A stretch of DNA of 64,000 nucleotides from Trogon surrucura. Lineage: Eukaryota; Chordata; Aves; Trogoniformes; Trogonidae. Below are positions 1-12,340 of this stretch, piece by piece (within the stretch, counting starts at the first letter, position 1; every line of letters starts with the position of its first letter). The DNA lies in NCBI GenBank assembly GCA_020746105.1, contig CM036622.1, positions 15,481,987 to 15,545,986 of the forward strand. The letters are read 5' to 3'. The position numbers and the translations under genes were made by a program. The notes under the pieces were generated by a model that saw only the letters and a program-made list of their open reading frames with translations, made no database searches and was not told where the DNA came from.

Positions 1-1474
1 GTTACTCTTACCTTAGAAACTGCTGACACCACCGCGTTCTCCCTTTGGAGAGGATTGGAGCAGGTTTACAGGGAACTATAACCAGTCCCTGAATATTCCC
101 AAGTCTGCAGCATTCACAGGATTCGCTCAGAAGAATAAAGAATAATCTAAACCAGGCAATGTCTTACTTCTAAATCCAATTTAAACCAAAGCACCTGCTT
201 ATGTCAGGATCCTGAGGGCACCTGTAGGCTCTGATTGCTCTGAGTGGCCTCAGCTGGGACCCCTAAGCACATACCCTTGCCCACCATCCAGGGCTCCGTT
301 AAAACTCAAACCCATCAGCCAGGTCTGGCCTGAGTGACGGTATAGGCATGCCTGCCTTCTGCCTTGACCAGCTCCAACTCATCCAGGGCTGTTGATGGCC
401 CCCACTACTGCAACCAGCTCTGCCCTGTGTGTGTGTAACTCCCTGAATAATTCGGAAAACAAAACATTTTAAAAAAGGATAAGGCTTAGATTCTAACCAT
501 TAGAACTCAATCTCTTCAATCAGCTGAATTGTCGCTATCAATGTCACTGCTCTATGTGAGCGCTTAGAGACTGATCAAATCAATTCTTTCTCTTTGGTGA
601 GCTACACAGAGTGCCTTTTTGAGACCTTTTACTTTAATAATTCTGCTTAGACCTTCATAACAGGGGCTGTCGCGGACTTCAGAAATAGAAACATATGTTC
701 CTCCCTGGAGGAGGTGAGAAAAGATTAAAAACCTTGCTATGAGGAAAACTTTCAACAAAATTACGCACAGGTTTTCTTCTATTATCTGCTCCATTCCTGT
801 GGGCTGGTATGATCTCCCATGGGCAGTTACACTCAGGATTTTTCTTTTCAGCTTCACAGTGTAAATGATAGGGCAGAAATGGGTCATACATTGACTTAGA
901 AACATTAAATTTGCTCCAGTCACATGATTGGCACATCACCAGATGGCTCTTACCGATTTCCCTGTCCCCTATCTCAAGACTGCATCTACCCTGTACATAT
1001 GTTTCCCAAGGCCTAAGATGTCTTGCATCACTGGCTGATATATATAATACACTGTCAAATGGCAGCAATTTGGATATTTTGCCTAAAGTCAAGTTGGTTA
1101 CAAAGATTGCTTTGCTTCAGAAAATTCTTGACACGCCAATTTACTATTTCATTATGTTCCTATTCTCTTTAGAGATAGTCACATTAAACGCTCATTAATG
1201 TTAAGGAAAAAAATAAAAAACATCCTACATCTCTCTCTGTTTCTTAAACAGCTCATGCCCTAAACAGTTTAATTTTTATCTCATGTACTTGTCAACTAAT
1301 CGTCTTTAGTTGAGTAGTAAGGAGAACTGAACAATGTTTCTGATAAAGCTTATTAAACAGATGGGCTTTCCCTTGGGAGATAAAACACAGAATCGCTTGC
1401 TTTATGAAAAGTACCTTTTTTGAGAAGTACAGAAGGATGGAAGGGGATCAGGAGAAAACTTACAACATTGGGAA
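1..1474. other. AT-rich non-coding stretch, nothing identified
   Basis: I see no gene, RNA or recognisable repeat here. The short open frames on both strands (for example near 564-1092) overlap each other, have no recognisable motif and look like chance. The stretch could be intergenic or intronic. Confidence 0.5.
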
Positions 1475-1690
1475 AGGTGATCAAAAATGTCAAGCCTGCC
1501 TTCCAGTGTGTTGACCACATCACACAGCTTGGTGTCAGTGGAAAACTTACTGAGGTGCACTCAATCCCACTGTCCATGTTACTGACAAAGATGTGAAACA
1601 TCAGTCCTAATACTGACCCTTGAGGAACACCACTCATCACTGGTTTCCACTTGGACATCAAACTATTGACCACAACTCTTTGATTGTTAC
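1475..1690 (-). mobile_element. CR1 LINE fragment, reverse transcriptase region
   Basis: Read on the minus strand this fragment encodes part of a CR1 reverse transcriptase. Motif B is visible as GVPQGSVLG (about 1600-1630), followed by a decayed motif C region (KFSTDTKLCDVVNTLEG in one frame). Wording differs from the neighbouring copy, so it belongs to another, older CR1 subfamily. Both ends of the LINE are missing. It joins the next CR1 copy at about 1689-1693, where both partners could share the five bases ACCAT. Several frame changes make it a dead fragment. Confidence 0.8.
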
Positions 1691-2837
1691 CATAGACTCA
1701 AGTGCCACATCTACATGTCTTCGGGGATGGTGACTCAACCACTTCCCTGGGCAGCCTGTTCCAATCCTTGGTAACCCTTCCGATGAAGAAATTCTTCCTT
1801 ATATTCAATCTAAATCTTCCCTGGCATAACCTGAGGCCATTTCTTCCCGTCCTATCACTTCTTACTTAGGAGAAGAGACCAACACCCACCTCAGTACAAC
1901 CTCCTTTCAGATAGCTGTAGAGAGGGATAAGGTCTCCCCTCAGACTCCTTTTCTCCAAGCTAAACAATCTCTAGACCCTTTGCCAGCTTTGTTACCCTTC
2001 TTTGGACATACTCCAACATCTTAATGCCTTTGTTGTAGTGAGGGACCCAAAATTCAACACAGGATTCAATGTGCAGTGTCACTGGTGCCAAGTTCAAGGG
2101 GAACTGCCATGGTTCTGCTGGCCACACTCTTTCTGATACAGGCCAGGATGCCATTGGGCTTCTTGGCCACCTGAGCACACTGCTAGCTCATATTCAGCTG
2201 GCTCTCAACCAACACTCGCAGGTACTTTTCCACCAGGCAGTTCTCCAACCTTTCTTCCCCAAGTCTGTAGAGCTGCCTGGGGTTGTTGTGACCCAAATGC
2301 AGGACCCAACACTCGGCCTTCCTGAACCTCACACAATCAGCCTTGGCCCATCAATCCAGCCTGTCCAGATCCCTTTGAAGAACCTTCTTACCCTCAAGCA
2401 GACAAACACTCCTGCCCACCTTGGTGGTGTCTGCAAACTTAGCGAAGGTGCACTTGATCCCCTCATCCATATCATTGATAAAGATATTAAACAGAACTGG
2501 TCCCAGTATTGCACCCTGAGGAATACCAACATACAGGACAACCAGGTGATCAGGCCCAGCCAGCACAGGTTTATGAAAGGCAGGTCCTGCTTCACTAACT
2601 TGATCTCCTTCTATGACAAGATGATCTGCTTTGTGGATGATTAAAAGGCTGTGGATGTTGTCTACCTTGACTTAGTGAGGTCTTTGACATTGTTTGCACA
2701 GCACTCTCCTGTAGAAATCAGCTGCTACTGGTTTGGATGGGTGTACTCCTTGCTTGGTAAAAACTGGCTGGATTGCCAGGCCCAAAGAGCAATGGTAAAT
2801 GGAGTTAAATCCAGTAGGCAGCCAGTCACAAATGGTG
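1689..2837 (-). mobile_element. CR1 LINE copy with inverted 5' segment (twin-priming structure)
   Basis: The part at 1689-2530 reads as CR1 on the minus strand. It runs from motif B ([17 protein letters not shown]) through a damaged motif C (FADTTK, where the family has FADDTK), the LDRLD segment and the C-terminal VQRR region, and stops before the usual octamer tail. The part at about 2536-2837 reads as CR1 on the plus strand. It runs from [12 protein letters not shown] through motif A (VDVVYLDL) to VNGVKSS and ends just where the minus-strand part begins in the element. So the upstream segment is present but flipped, with about five bases between the two parts. This is the arrangement known from twin-primed LINE insertions. 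The frame has stops and shifts; the 3' tail has been lost. Confidence 0.8.
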
Positions 2838-3226
2838 GATGAGGTGCTAGAGTAAGCTCTGCTGGCATTTGCTCATGAAATTTTGGGGAGGAGGAAGGGA
2901 GAAGGAAGAGGAAATGATGAACAAAAGCCCCTCTGGGATCAACAGTAGAAGCATCTGCTGAAGTAATAAAAGCCTGTATTTATAACAGCAATTGTTGCCT
3001 GAATTTTGCACTCAGGAGTGGATAGTTAATCAGACCGCCCTTGCCAGTACATTATTTCACAGCAGTAGCAGAAGTTATGAGCAGAGGACACAGGCACTAG
3101 AGGGCCAAATTCTTCTGGAAGTTCCCTGGTGCTGTGCTTCCAAAATAACCCAAGATGATCTTCCGCTAGGTGCAATGCAGCAGGAAGAAAGACACAGCCC
3201 TGTCACCAAGAATAGACACACAAATA
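2838..3226. other. non-coding spacer, nothing identified
   Basis: This is the flank between the inverted CR1 copy and the SINE. I see no gene or repeat that I can name. The purine-rich stretch at 2884-2915 is simple sequence. Confidence 0.5.
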
Positions 3227-3399
3227 GGGGTCTGGTTAGCTTACTCAGTTAGAGCGTGGTGCTGACAACACCAAGGTTGCGGGTTCGATCCCCATGTGTT
3301 GCCTGATCTAGTTGAGAGACGTCCCTGTCCATGACAGGGAGGTTGGATTAAATGATCTCTAAGGTCCCTTCCAGCCTAGGCCATTCTATGATTATATGA
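3227..3399 (+). repeat. tRNA-derived SINE with CR1-type 3' end (TguSINE1-like)
   Basis: The first 75 bases resemble a tRNA, closest to tRNA-Ile as I recall it. A degenerate A box lies near 3235-3251, an anticodon arm TGGTG-CTGACAA-CACCA at 3257-3273, and a well kept B box GGTTCGATCCC at 3282-3292. The loop now reads GAC in the anticodon position, whereas tRNA-Ile has AAT. A perfect hairpin follows (TCCCTGTC/GACAGGGA, loop CAT, 3322-3340). After it comes the CR1 3' end: GGTTGGATTAAATGATCTCT, the AGGTCCCTTCCA block, and octamer-like repeats ending at 3399. The body would have supplied the RNA polymerase III promoter and the tail the recognition site for the CR1 enzyme. The lineage name is from memory; the bipartite structure is directly visible. 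Confidence 0.85.
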
Positions 3400-3923
3400 A
3401 ATACTTCCATTTGAGCTGCACTTCTGGCTTCTATTATGGAGTCAGGGTTCATGGGCAGATCTTTTTACATGGAGAGCATTTGCTTTGAGACTTTTCACGC
3501 ATGGTAGACTTTATATTAGGCCATGGATACAAACAAGCCAAACAGGGAGATTAGAAAGCAAGTTATCTGTTTGGCACAGATTTTCATTGGTGTGAGGCCC
3601 TTAGGACCAGAAAAGATCTGCCACAATAGGTTGCTGCCAGCTTTTCTTCTGCAGTATATTGTCCTGGCTCAACAGCATAAGGTCAGACTGAATGACTTTT
3701 GGCTGCCTTTCCGCTTCTCCCAGTGAGCAATTGCTTAGAAAAATATGCCTTTACTTGACAGGTTTGTAACACAAAAAACTCCATCCTGATTGTCGTTATT
3801 GGACTGATTGCTTAAGAATCAAACAGCAGAAGACTAATAGTTTCATAGTCACTGAGTCACAAACCACACCAATGTAAATTTAAATGCACATGAAAAACAG
3901 CCTGGAAATAAATGAATTAACCA
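3400..3923. other. non-coding spacer, nothing identified
   Basis: No gene or known repeat is apparent. The short open frame at 3523-3726 has no recognisable motif and no support from splice signals. Confidence 0.45.
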
Positions 3924-4037
3924 TTTTTATTTATTTTTTGATTAATCTAATACACCTCATTATACAATTAGCAATTGTATTTTTTATCTATTTATTTTTT
4001 ATTAATCTAATACACATCATTATACAATTAGCAATTG
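3924..4037. repeat. short tandem duplication, period 60
   Basis: The 37 bases at 3941-3977 recur at 4001-4037 with one difference (C at 3956, A at 4016). A similar T-rich block precedes each unit. The exact 60-base spacing and near identity point to a recent local duplication, probably by replication slippage through the T-rich block. No function is implied. Confidence 0.85.
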
Positions 4038-4910
4038 ATTCCTTTTCCTTGCAGAAAGCAAGATAGGATAGTTAACTGCAAGAACTTCGTACACACACGT
4101 CTGTATACAAAACCTCAGATCATTCTGCAGAACATCACCTATAGTGAGTGTGATGGAAAAGGAGACAAATGCTTGGAGATTTTAAACTTGTTGACAAATT
4201 AAAGCTATCTTTGTACACTCTCAAGACGAGCACTTTAAGGCTGACACTTTTATTTATACGATAAAAGGGGATGCTATGAGGGAAGTACTGACACACCAAG
4301 GCTAAGAAGAAACATGACTTTACATTAAAATAGCCACTACGAACACAGCAGTAGAATACATCTCGGGAAAAAAAAAAAAAAGAATGCATATTTTTAGTTG
4401 GAAATCAATCTATTAGATATAAATCTTTCATAAAGAGGCCTCCTCTAATGCTCTGGTCTCTCGTGTTCAAGAGGAGGACCCAACCCACACAGTGGTCTGC
4501 TCCTCACAAGACTTCTCCTGAGTGAGTAGCAATGCCCTCAGCACAGCTGTCAGCCTGCCTAGGCATCAGGGCTTCACAAAATATCACAAGTCAGTTGCAT
4601 TCAAATACAGTGAATTTTTTGGAATCACTAGAACAAACCCTGTGTTATAATCCCAGAAGTGTACATAAATTACCCTTTTAATTTATTTGTGTTTTACTTG
4701 TACACCATCAAGCAAAACATCAATTTGATCATTACTATAAATATCCTACATATATTAAAGCATTAATATTAGCATACTGCCAGAGAAGGCTGGATAGTGT
4801 GCCTCCAGCAGCAGCCCATCTTTCCTGTAGGTCCAGCTCACTATACACTATTTTGACCACCCCCACCTCCAAAAAAAAAAAACCCAAACACCTGTACAGT
4901 ACATCACAAT
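4038..4910. other. AT-rich non-coding stretch
   Basis: Nothing identifiable is present apart from A-runs of about 14 near 4368-4381 and about 12 near 4871-4882. They have no clear retroposed body beside them. Confidence 0.45.
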
Positions 4911-5360
4911 TTAGGAGGTGTTAGTGAAGAAGGATGTCCTCACTGGAGCTGCAGTCCTTAAGCTGCGGAGTTGAGCTCCCCAGGGACGTCCACCCAAGAC
5001 AACCATATGGGGGCAAGATCTGGGCATGTGACAAGGCACCCTGCCCCACCAGCATGGCACAGATCTGACAGCTCCGTGTGCCATCTCTGCAGGGCTAGCT
5101 CGACATTCCTCCCACCCTGCTCCTGAAACCGCAGGGAGGTCTAAGGGCATAAGGGATACTTGCCCACATTTGCAGCCCCAACTGGCCCTGGGCCCTTTCA
5201 GGCTCAGTAGAGAGGATTAAGCAAAGCCTGCAGGGGAGGCGCAATGGCAGGACCAGTCCTTGAAGGACACGGAAGCAGAAGATAAAAGAGTCAGGGTGCC
5301 GGTGAGGGGCTTTGGGCACAAGTCACTGCCTCATCATGCCATGGGTCTTGCCCGCAACAA
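4911..5360. other. GC-rich islet, unassigned
   Basis: Base composition changes abruptly from AT-rich flanks to GC-rich sequence here. Two overlapping minus-strand frames (4911-5150 and 5095-5319) are open, but neither shows a protein family I recognise. CpG is not dense enough to call a CpG island by eye. It could be an old decayed repeat or pseudogene, or a biased-conversion patch. Confidence 0.3.
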
Positions 5361-8300
5361 GCCAGTTGGGAGTCCATGATGAATGTTCCAGAGATGTTTT
5401 CAATAAGGAAATCTACCTTCACTTCTAAATGACATTGGATTTATGATAAAATATTTTAAAGGAGATTTCTGCCATGTCTTCCATCTCCTTAAGCAGGATC
5501 CCCACAATCTCTTATATTGCACAGTATTTTCCAGGATACAAAACAAAGTTTGTTAAAGAAAGATGAATGTTAGCCTCTTTACATACATACTGAATTGTCA
5601 CTTTGAGGGAGCTTCTGCTCTTGGTATCCACAGTCAATAACAGAATTGCGACATCAATACAAAAACATTCTTTTAGTAAATGCATTTCAGCTTTGCTTCT
5701 CTACTTGTTTTCTTATATTAATGACAAACATGCTGCAGATGCTGTTTTGGAGATAAATAGTCAAGCACTACTGTTAATTTCCCCATGAAAGCAAAGGTAT
5801 AGATGATTTATGATTACGATGTATCTTTTATTAGATAAATAGAACTGTCTATATTAAATTTGCTGATCTACAATTTTGTTCTCAATGTCACCATAATACT
5901 ACTATTCCAAAAGGATTTACAAGCTGTTTACAGAAAGCAATGTACAAGCCCATAACATAATCTAGCATTTAGCTTGGTCAAATTTAGAGGAAGTCAATCC
6001 ATGCAATCCAGTTATATTGAACTGAAAACAAAAACTGAATGCAAAGCACTGAACATAAAGCTATATGAGAGATTTTAATAGTTGCACTTATATTTACTTT
6101 ATTCAAATTAGCCAACCAAAGAGTACAATAATGATGGTGTTAGAAGTACCACAGTTAATGTTATCAGTTTACTTGCATTAAATATATTTAGAGGTTTACA
6201 TTGGGTTTGTGTTGATCTCTTGCCTTCACAAACAAAAAAAAGAGGCAGGAAAATAAAGGCACTATGCAGTGACAATATACAGCTGTATATTTTCTCTTTC
6301 TGATATGAGGAGAAAGAAAGAAATCTAGGAAGTTGGCCAAGATACATATCCATCACAAATACTCTGCTAACATGTTTTCAGTTGCATGCTCCCAAAGGAA
6401 TCAGAAGGTCCTAATTACAAGAATGAAAGATAAACCTGAGTGAAACCCCAACAAGGGCAGCAGCTCAGCCTGTGTTTCTAAAAGATGCTGATGCTCACAT
6501 TCAGGGGAAGCAGCAGATGCTCAGCGTAGTTCACTACTGGGCCTTCAGGGTTTGTTTTCCTGGTATTTTCTGGGCTTCAGAAAATTTAACAGGTTTTGGA
6601 TTCCTCTTCTTGGTTTACACAAGAATACTCATGTGGATTCCCTGTCTCAGACTGTCAGCTATGCTGCCTTTGGAAGTACTACGGGGGGCTCTCCTACCAA
6701 GTTTTGGGTGGGATTATGGCCAAGCAAGGCTTCACGATTAATCTTTGATAAATGAATAGACTTCGTTGCGTCCTAGGAGGCAAAAATAAAAAAGAGACCC
6801 CTTACAGCAGGTACATGTTTTTGCCACCTAGGATATACCAAACACAGATAAGATGCCTCAAAATCTGGCCCATTTTCTACAGCACCATCACACCCTGCTG
6901 TACTGGCACACGCAGCACAGACACTATGGTCAGAGCATTCACAGCTGAAGCCACGAAAGGTGAACCAGGAGTCACTCTAAGACACAAGCTGCTGGTACAA
7001 TGCTCAGCCACGAAATGGACAGGTTTCAGACTTATTCTTCACCACAACCACATCCAACTGAAAAACTGAGCTCAGCACAGTCACAAGGTCTGAAAGGAGT
7101 GCACACTGGCATCTTGCATTCTCACTCCCCCCAAAAAGTAGATATTGGCATCTCAAAATCAGTCTATCCTGAATCAATGATCCACAGCTCCAGTTACCCA
7201 GTTCCCCTGTCACTCATTATCAGAGTGTCTGTCTTACAGAGAGAGTTTACACTTGTTTGCAAGCAACCCACGTCCCCATTAAAATTTCTGGTTCGTTCCA
7301 CTCTCCCCCTCCTCCCACTTTTTTATTTTAGATCTGCAGATGTTTTCAGAGACGGAAAATTTTGCTCCATTCTTCCTCTAGATGACCTTCCACAATTCTA
7401 GCTTATCAGATGGTGTGCACATTTAACATACAAAAAGAAAGAATGCAAATGGGGATCTTGTTTTTACTACTAACTAAATGCATTAGAAAGCTTCTGTAAG
7501 TTTTATAGTCTATCTTCCACAATTTTAAATACCTTTAAGCAGTACCTGACTACTTCTACAAGCTAAAAGCATAATGCACCTAGCTTATCATCTTCTCTTA
7601 CCAGCCACTGACACTTACTGCTAGTGGCAGAAAAGGACAACGGGAACAAGTCCTCATCAAACAAAACATCCCATAAATCGAAATATATTCTTGTTCATAT
7701 AATAGACACAAGTTTAGTTAAAACTAAGGAAATGGAATGGAGGAAAGGGTCAGAAAGTTAGCTGGAGTTCCCAGCCTAATGAATGAGAATTCAGCCTTAA
7801 AAGTTAAATTGAAATTTCTTGAGTCAAGATCAAAATCCACAAATTTTGACCATGATTTTATAGTGCTAGCTCCTGTCAATCATTCACAAATACAATATTA
7901 GCAAACACAGTATCAGAATAAAAACTAAAATTAAAAACAGGTTGAGATTTACCTTTTCCAACTTTGTCACGCTTTCCATTAGGCACTGGTCTTTGTAAAG
8001 AGATGTTGGGCAACAAGTCACAGCAGCAAACAGCTGAGCGCAAGGATAGTGGTGGTGACAATGAAGCGGTATAAAGTGCAGTCCCTTGCTAGTAATAATT
8101 TCCCTCTGAAGCAGGATTCTCTCTACCCACAAAAGAAAGGCCTCCCTCCTGCCTCAGCATAGCCAAAAATCTCTCTGGACACCAAGCTCTGATTGCAATT
8201 ATCTATGACAATTAATATTACTTTGACTTTGCCAGCTTGTCACTGTGAGAGAAGTGCAGTCTTGCTCACTGTAGAAGCAGCAGGGCAGCAAATCATCAGT

Positions 8301-11300
8301 TCTCACAAGCTCCTGGCTCCTGCAGAAAGAACAGAGGAGCCAGGGGAAAGAAGCAGCCCTTGGGGCAGGAGGAAGGAAAGCGTAGATGACTGCAGGGGGG
8401 GCAAGAAGCAGGGAAAATGATTAAATGCTAGCTCTGACATACCCAAAGAACTGCTGATAACATTAAGATTTTGTAGTAAGTAGTAAGAAACAACAAATAC
8501 GTTTTCCTGACTAACTTCTTCAGTATCAGAATATGTTGCCTGAGGATAATAGCAAAAACTCATGCTTGCTTGTACCATTTTTTTCTCCACTTTTCTATTG
8601 TCTAGTTATTTAAGATCAGGAATAGTACAGCTTCACTGCCATTTACCCACACTCATCTTCAGTGCAAGAAAGAAGATTTCATTCTAATTAATTAATTTTT
8701 ATTATAATAAATACAAAGTAGTTGGAATTATTAATTATCCACATACAAATGGTCCAGACAGAAAAAGTGATTTGACAGCAGTAAAGACTTGCTTAAGCAG
8801 AAAGGAGTTACAGCTGAATCCAGAATGGTTATTGCAAGGCCACTCAGACCACAGACACTCATTCTGGAATAAAACTGAAGAATCCATGCATGGAGTTATC
8901 TCGGAGTCCAGTCTGAACTCTGGATTCAATCCCTCCCCTCCTCTAAATTAGTTCTATAGTGCAGACAAGGCTCTATAGTTAAGGTGCAACTCAAAGAAGG
9001 CAGGAACAAGTGACAAAATTGCTTCTTAAAGAATTACCATAGGCCTTTTTTTTAATTATTATTTAGGCTAGCATTATTCTAACTATGTACAACTCTTATA
9101 ATAAGCATTTAATCAACTAATCTAATCACTCAGCACTTTTTCTGTTCCTTTTCTGGAAGGTTGGGTTTCTATTTGCTCACATCTAACAAGCAACTTTGTA
9201 CACTCCATTGATTTTGTGTCTCTGGAGCCTGGTTCAAATTTCACACACTTTATTCAGAGCACTTACACAATGGTTCATCACACCCAAAGCTCAGTACAAA
9301 GTCTGCTGAAGGAAATTATCAGCCTAAAAATTTCCACAAGTCTAGTGCTCAACAGAGGTTTTTGCTCTGGGACTATGTCATTTGCTCCCCAGCAAAATGC
9401 TTCTTCCAAGCACCAACACTACAAATTTGAACTCCAAAGGCGAGAGCTGAGAAGAGGTCATTTTGATCCATGGCAGGATCCTCAGTGGTCACTCTGCTGT
9501 GTACACTCATTGCTCAGATGGGGCATGCAGATGGAAGCAGCAGTAGCATTTTTTTTCTTTTGAGACATAAAACCAAGTAGAACAAAAAATTAAGTGCAAT
9601 TACTATCCATAAGGATAATGGGAAATAAACCCCAAGAAGTGAAATGATGTGTTTAAATTCAAGCTCAAGGGAGCAAAACAACAAGTAAGCACAAAACTAG
9701 CCACAAACAAGTTTGGAATGAAAGTTAGAAGGTGGCTTTTTAGCCAGTGCCTCCTGGAGAAAGTAGAGGGCATACGGGACTCAATCTCTTTCTGACTATA
9801 TGATGTTATGGGAACTGGAGTTTCATTCAAGAATTCAAAAGATCTTGCCTAAGCTTTCATTCCTATGATGCAAATCAAGAAGTTTTTCATCCTCTGGGCA
9901 ATTCTAAGTCCCTTTTCCATAATTTTTGGTCATCTCAGGCTATGATAATGTATTTGGAAAAATAAGATTGTTAGATAGAAAACCACCACATACTCTTTTC
10001 AAAATTGGGCAAAGAGAGGCAAGGAGAATACAAGATGTGGGCAAGAATAGGCAGGAGGACTGCAGAGGAGGAGAGACTTGGACAGAAGTGGGTCAGGCCA
10101 ATGGTCTGTCCAGGGGACTAGGCAGACCACTGGCCAGCGTGATGACTGGGTTAAGAGTCGCACTTTGTGCAGCAGCATTTTGCTTGGAGAGTGTTTCTGT
10201 ACTTACTTGGTCATTTCTAGATTTGTCAGAAGAGATTGAAGAGAACACTGAAATGGAGTTGAGGTCAACTTAGAACTGAATGGGTTTTTTTTCATAAAGT
10301 GGAGCTCTGCCTTGTATCTTATCTATAACACCACATAAACTCTTTCCTTCATAACCTTCCTGCTCTCCTCTCCCCCGCCACTCTAAAGCTGCTTCTTCAA
10401 CCCCAAAATCTTAGAATTTCACTCACTCTTTTCAGGCAGAAAAAATATTATTTGTCATTGCATGTGAGCACATGGTTTTGTTGCAGGTGGAATGTATTCA
10501 GTTCACCATTCTTGAAGAATTACTAAAAAATAAAGATACTTTTTTTAAAAAATTGCATTTTTTCCACAGCTAGCAGCTGTTACTATCTGATAAACTAAGG
10601 GTTTATTCACAGCAGCATAAAATAGAAACATGACTACAGATGTGCTGAATATGGAGTGAAGCTATCATTTTCATTTCAGTTTTTCTCCTTGTCTCACATA
10701 TTTTGGCATGAAATTATAGGGTACTTATGGCACAAGTTCTTTTTCGTATGTACATAAGGCTTCTGAGGAAAAAATATATTAAAAAGTCGTGTTCAGTTTT
10801 TCTAAGATGGATCCAGGGAAAATAACCAATAGATATCACCACTGCATTTAGAAATAGTAATGGAACAAAAGGCAAAAAGAGGCAGTTTTTTCAGATTCCC
10901 TATCTGAATACAACAGTCAGAAAAATGTAAAGCTCTTAGCTTCTGACATCACTGATGTGATTTTATTCGATAGAGTTGTCAAAGGGAATTTCTAATATAT
11001 CAAATCACAAAAAACTATGCTGAAATGGTCTGATTTGCGCTCATAGGAGTCAAGAAGTTCCAAGCCGAGGCTAGAATTTGTCTTTAGCTTTCATAGTTGT
11101 GCTGAGAGGGCAGTAAGAACATTATGCTTTTTATTCCCCCAGTAAGAGGACTTCTTCAGTCCATGGCTGTAAGATTAGCCTGGACCAGAAACACCTTGTG
11201 TTTGTGGAATCAAGTTACTAAACTTTACCTGTGCACAGCCATATAGTTTAACAGACTCAGATCTTCATCTAGCATCAGCACATTTCAGAATCAAGTTTTG

Positions 11301-11551
11301 TGGTTAAACTACTGAACAAGGACAGGTAATGGAGATACTGAAGGGCCTAAAATTGCTGTTCGCATACAATTACTGTATGCCGCTGCAGTCAAGACAGCTG
11401 AAGTTTAATAAAAAAACATTAATGTACTTCTAGACCAATGTGAGAGTAAAGACTTTGTAACCTTAGAAGAAAGACTCTTTTGGAAAAGACCTGAAAGAAA
11501 AGGAGAGAGAGAGAGCCCTCAGATAAAGCTCAGATAGGGAATTCCCTTCAT
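5361..11551. other. long AT-rich gene-free stretch
   Basis: No exon, RNA gene or repeat family was recognised in these 6.2 kb. The open frames here (6472-7401, 9216-9563 and 9926-10273 among them) are short, without motifs, and often overlap on both strands. A TAAT-rich block at 8681-8740 resembles homeodomain-binding clusters seen in vertebrate non-coding elements, but composition alone could produce it. Confidence 0.4.
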
Positions 11552-12340
11552 TAGAATCATAGAATCATAGAATGTTAGGGATTGGAAGGGACCTCGAAAG
11601 ATCATCAAGTCCAATCCCCCTGCCAGAGCAGGAACGCCTAGACTATGCCACACAGGAACCTGTCCAGGCAGGTCTTGAATGTCTCCAGAGAAGGAGACTC
11701 CACAGCCTCTCTGGGCAGCCTGTTCCAGTGTTCCGTCACCCTCACTGAGAAGAAGTTTCTTCTCAAGTTTAAGCGGAACCTCTATGTTCCAGTTTCAGCC
11801 CATTACCCCTTGTCCTATCAGTGGTTGTCACCGAGAAGAGCCTGGCTCCATCCTCGTGACACTCACCCTTGATATATTTGTAAACATTAATGAGGTCACC
11901 CCTCAGTCTCCTCTTCTCCAAACTAAAGAGCCCCAGCTCCCTCACCCTTTCCCCATAAGGGAGATGCTCCACTCCCTTAATCATCCTAGTTGCCCTGTGC
12001 TGGACTCTCTCCAGCAGTTCCCTGTCTTTCTTAAACTGAGGGGCCCAGAACTGGACACAATATTCCAGATGGGGTCTCACCAGGGCAGAGTAGAGGGGAA
12101 GGAGAACCTCTCTTGACCTACTAACCACCCCTCTTCTAATACACCCCAGGATGCCATTGGCCTTCCTGGCCACAAGGGCACACTGCTGGCTCATGGTCAT
12201 CCTGCTGTCCACCAAGACTCCCAAGTACCTTTCCCCTACGCTACTCTCTAATAAGTCATTCCCCAGCTTATACTGGAACCTAAGGTTGTTCCTACCCAGA
12301 TGCAAGACCCTACATTTACCCTTGTTATATTTCAGTTAGC
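11552..12340 (-). mobile_element. CR1 LINE, 5'-truncated, antisense
   Basis: The 3' end lies at 11552, with octamer repeats (ATCATAGA as read on the plus strand), the conserved block, and the 3' hairpin CCTGCCAGAGCAGG at 11619-11632. On the minus strand an open stretch of 178 codons (12305-11769) encodes the C-terminal part of the CR1 protein. It covers the segment with [15 protein letters not shown], the [24 protein letters not shown] block and [15 protein letters not shown]. The endonuclease and the catalytic core of the reverse transcriptase are absent, as in most 5'-truncated CR1 copies. The relatively long surviving frame suggests moderate age. The 5' limit is approximate. Confidence 0.93.

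Noticed and set aside
3227-3300. A functional tRNA gene
   Set aside because: The acceptor stem does not pair, there is no pol III stop after the tRNA part, and the sequence runs straight into a CR1 tail, so it is a SINE head.
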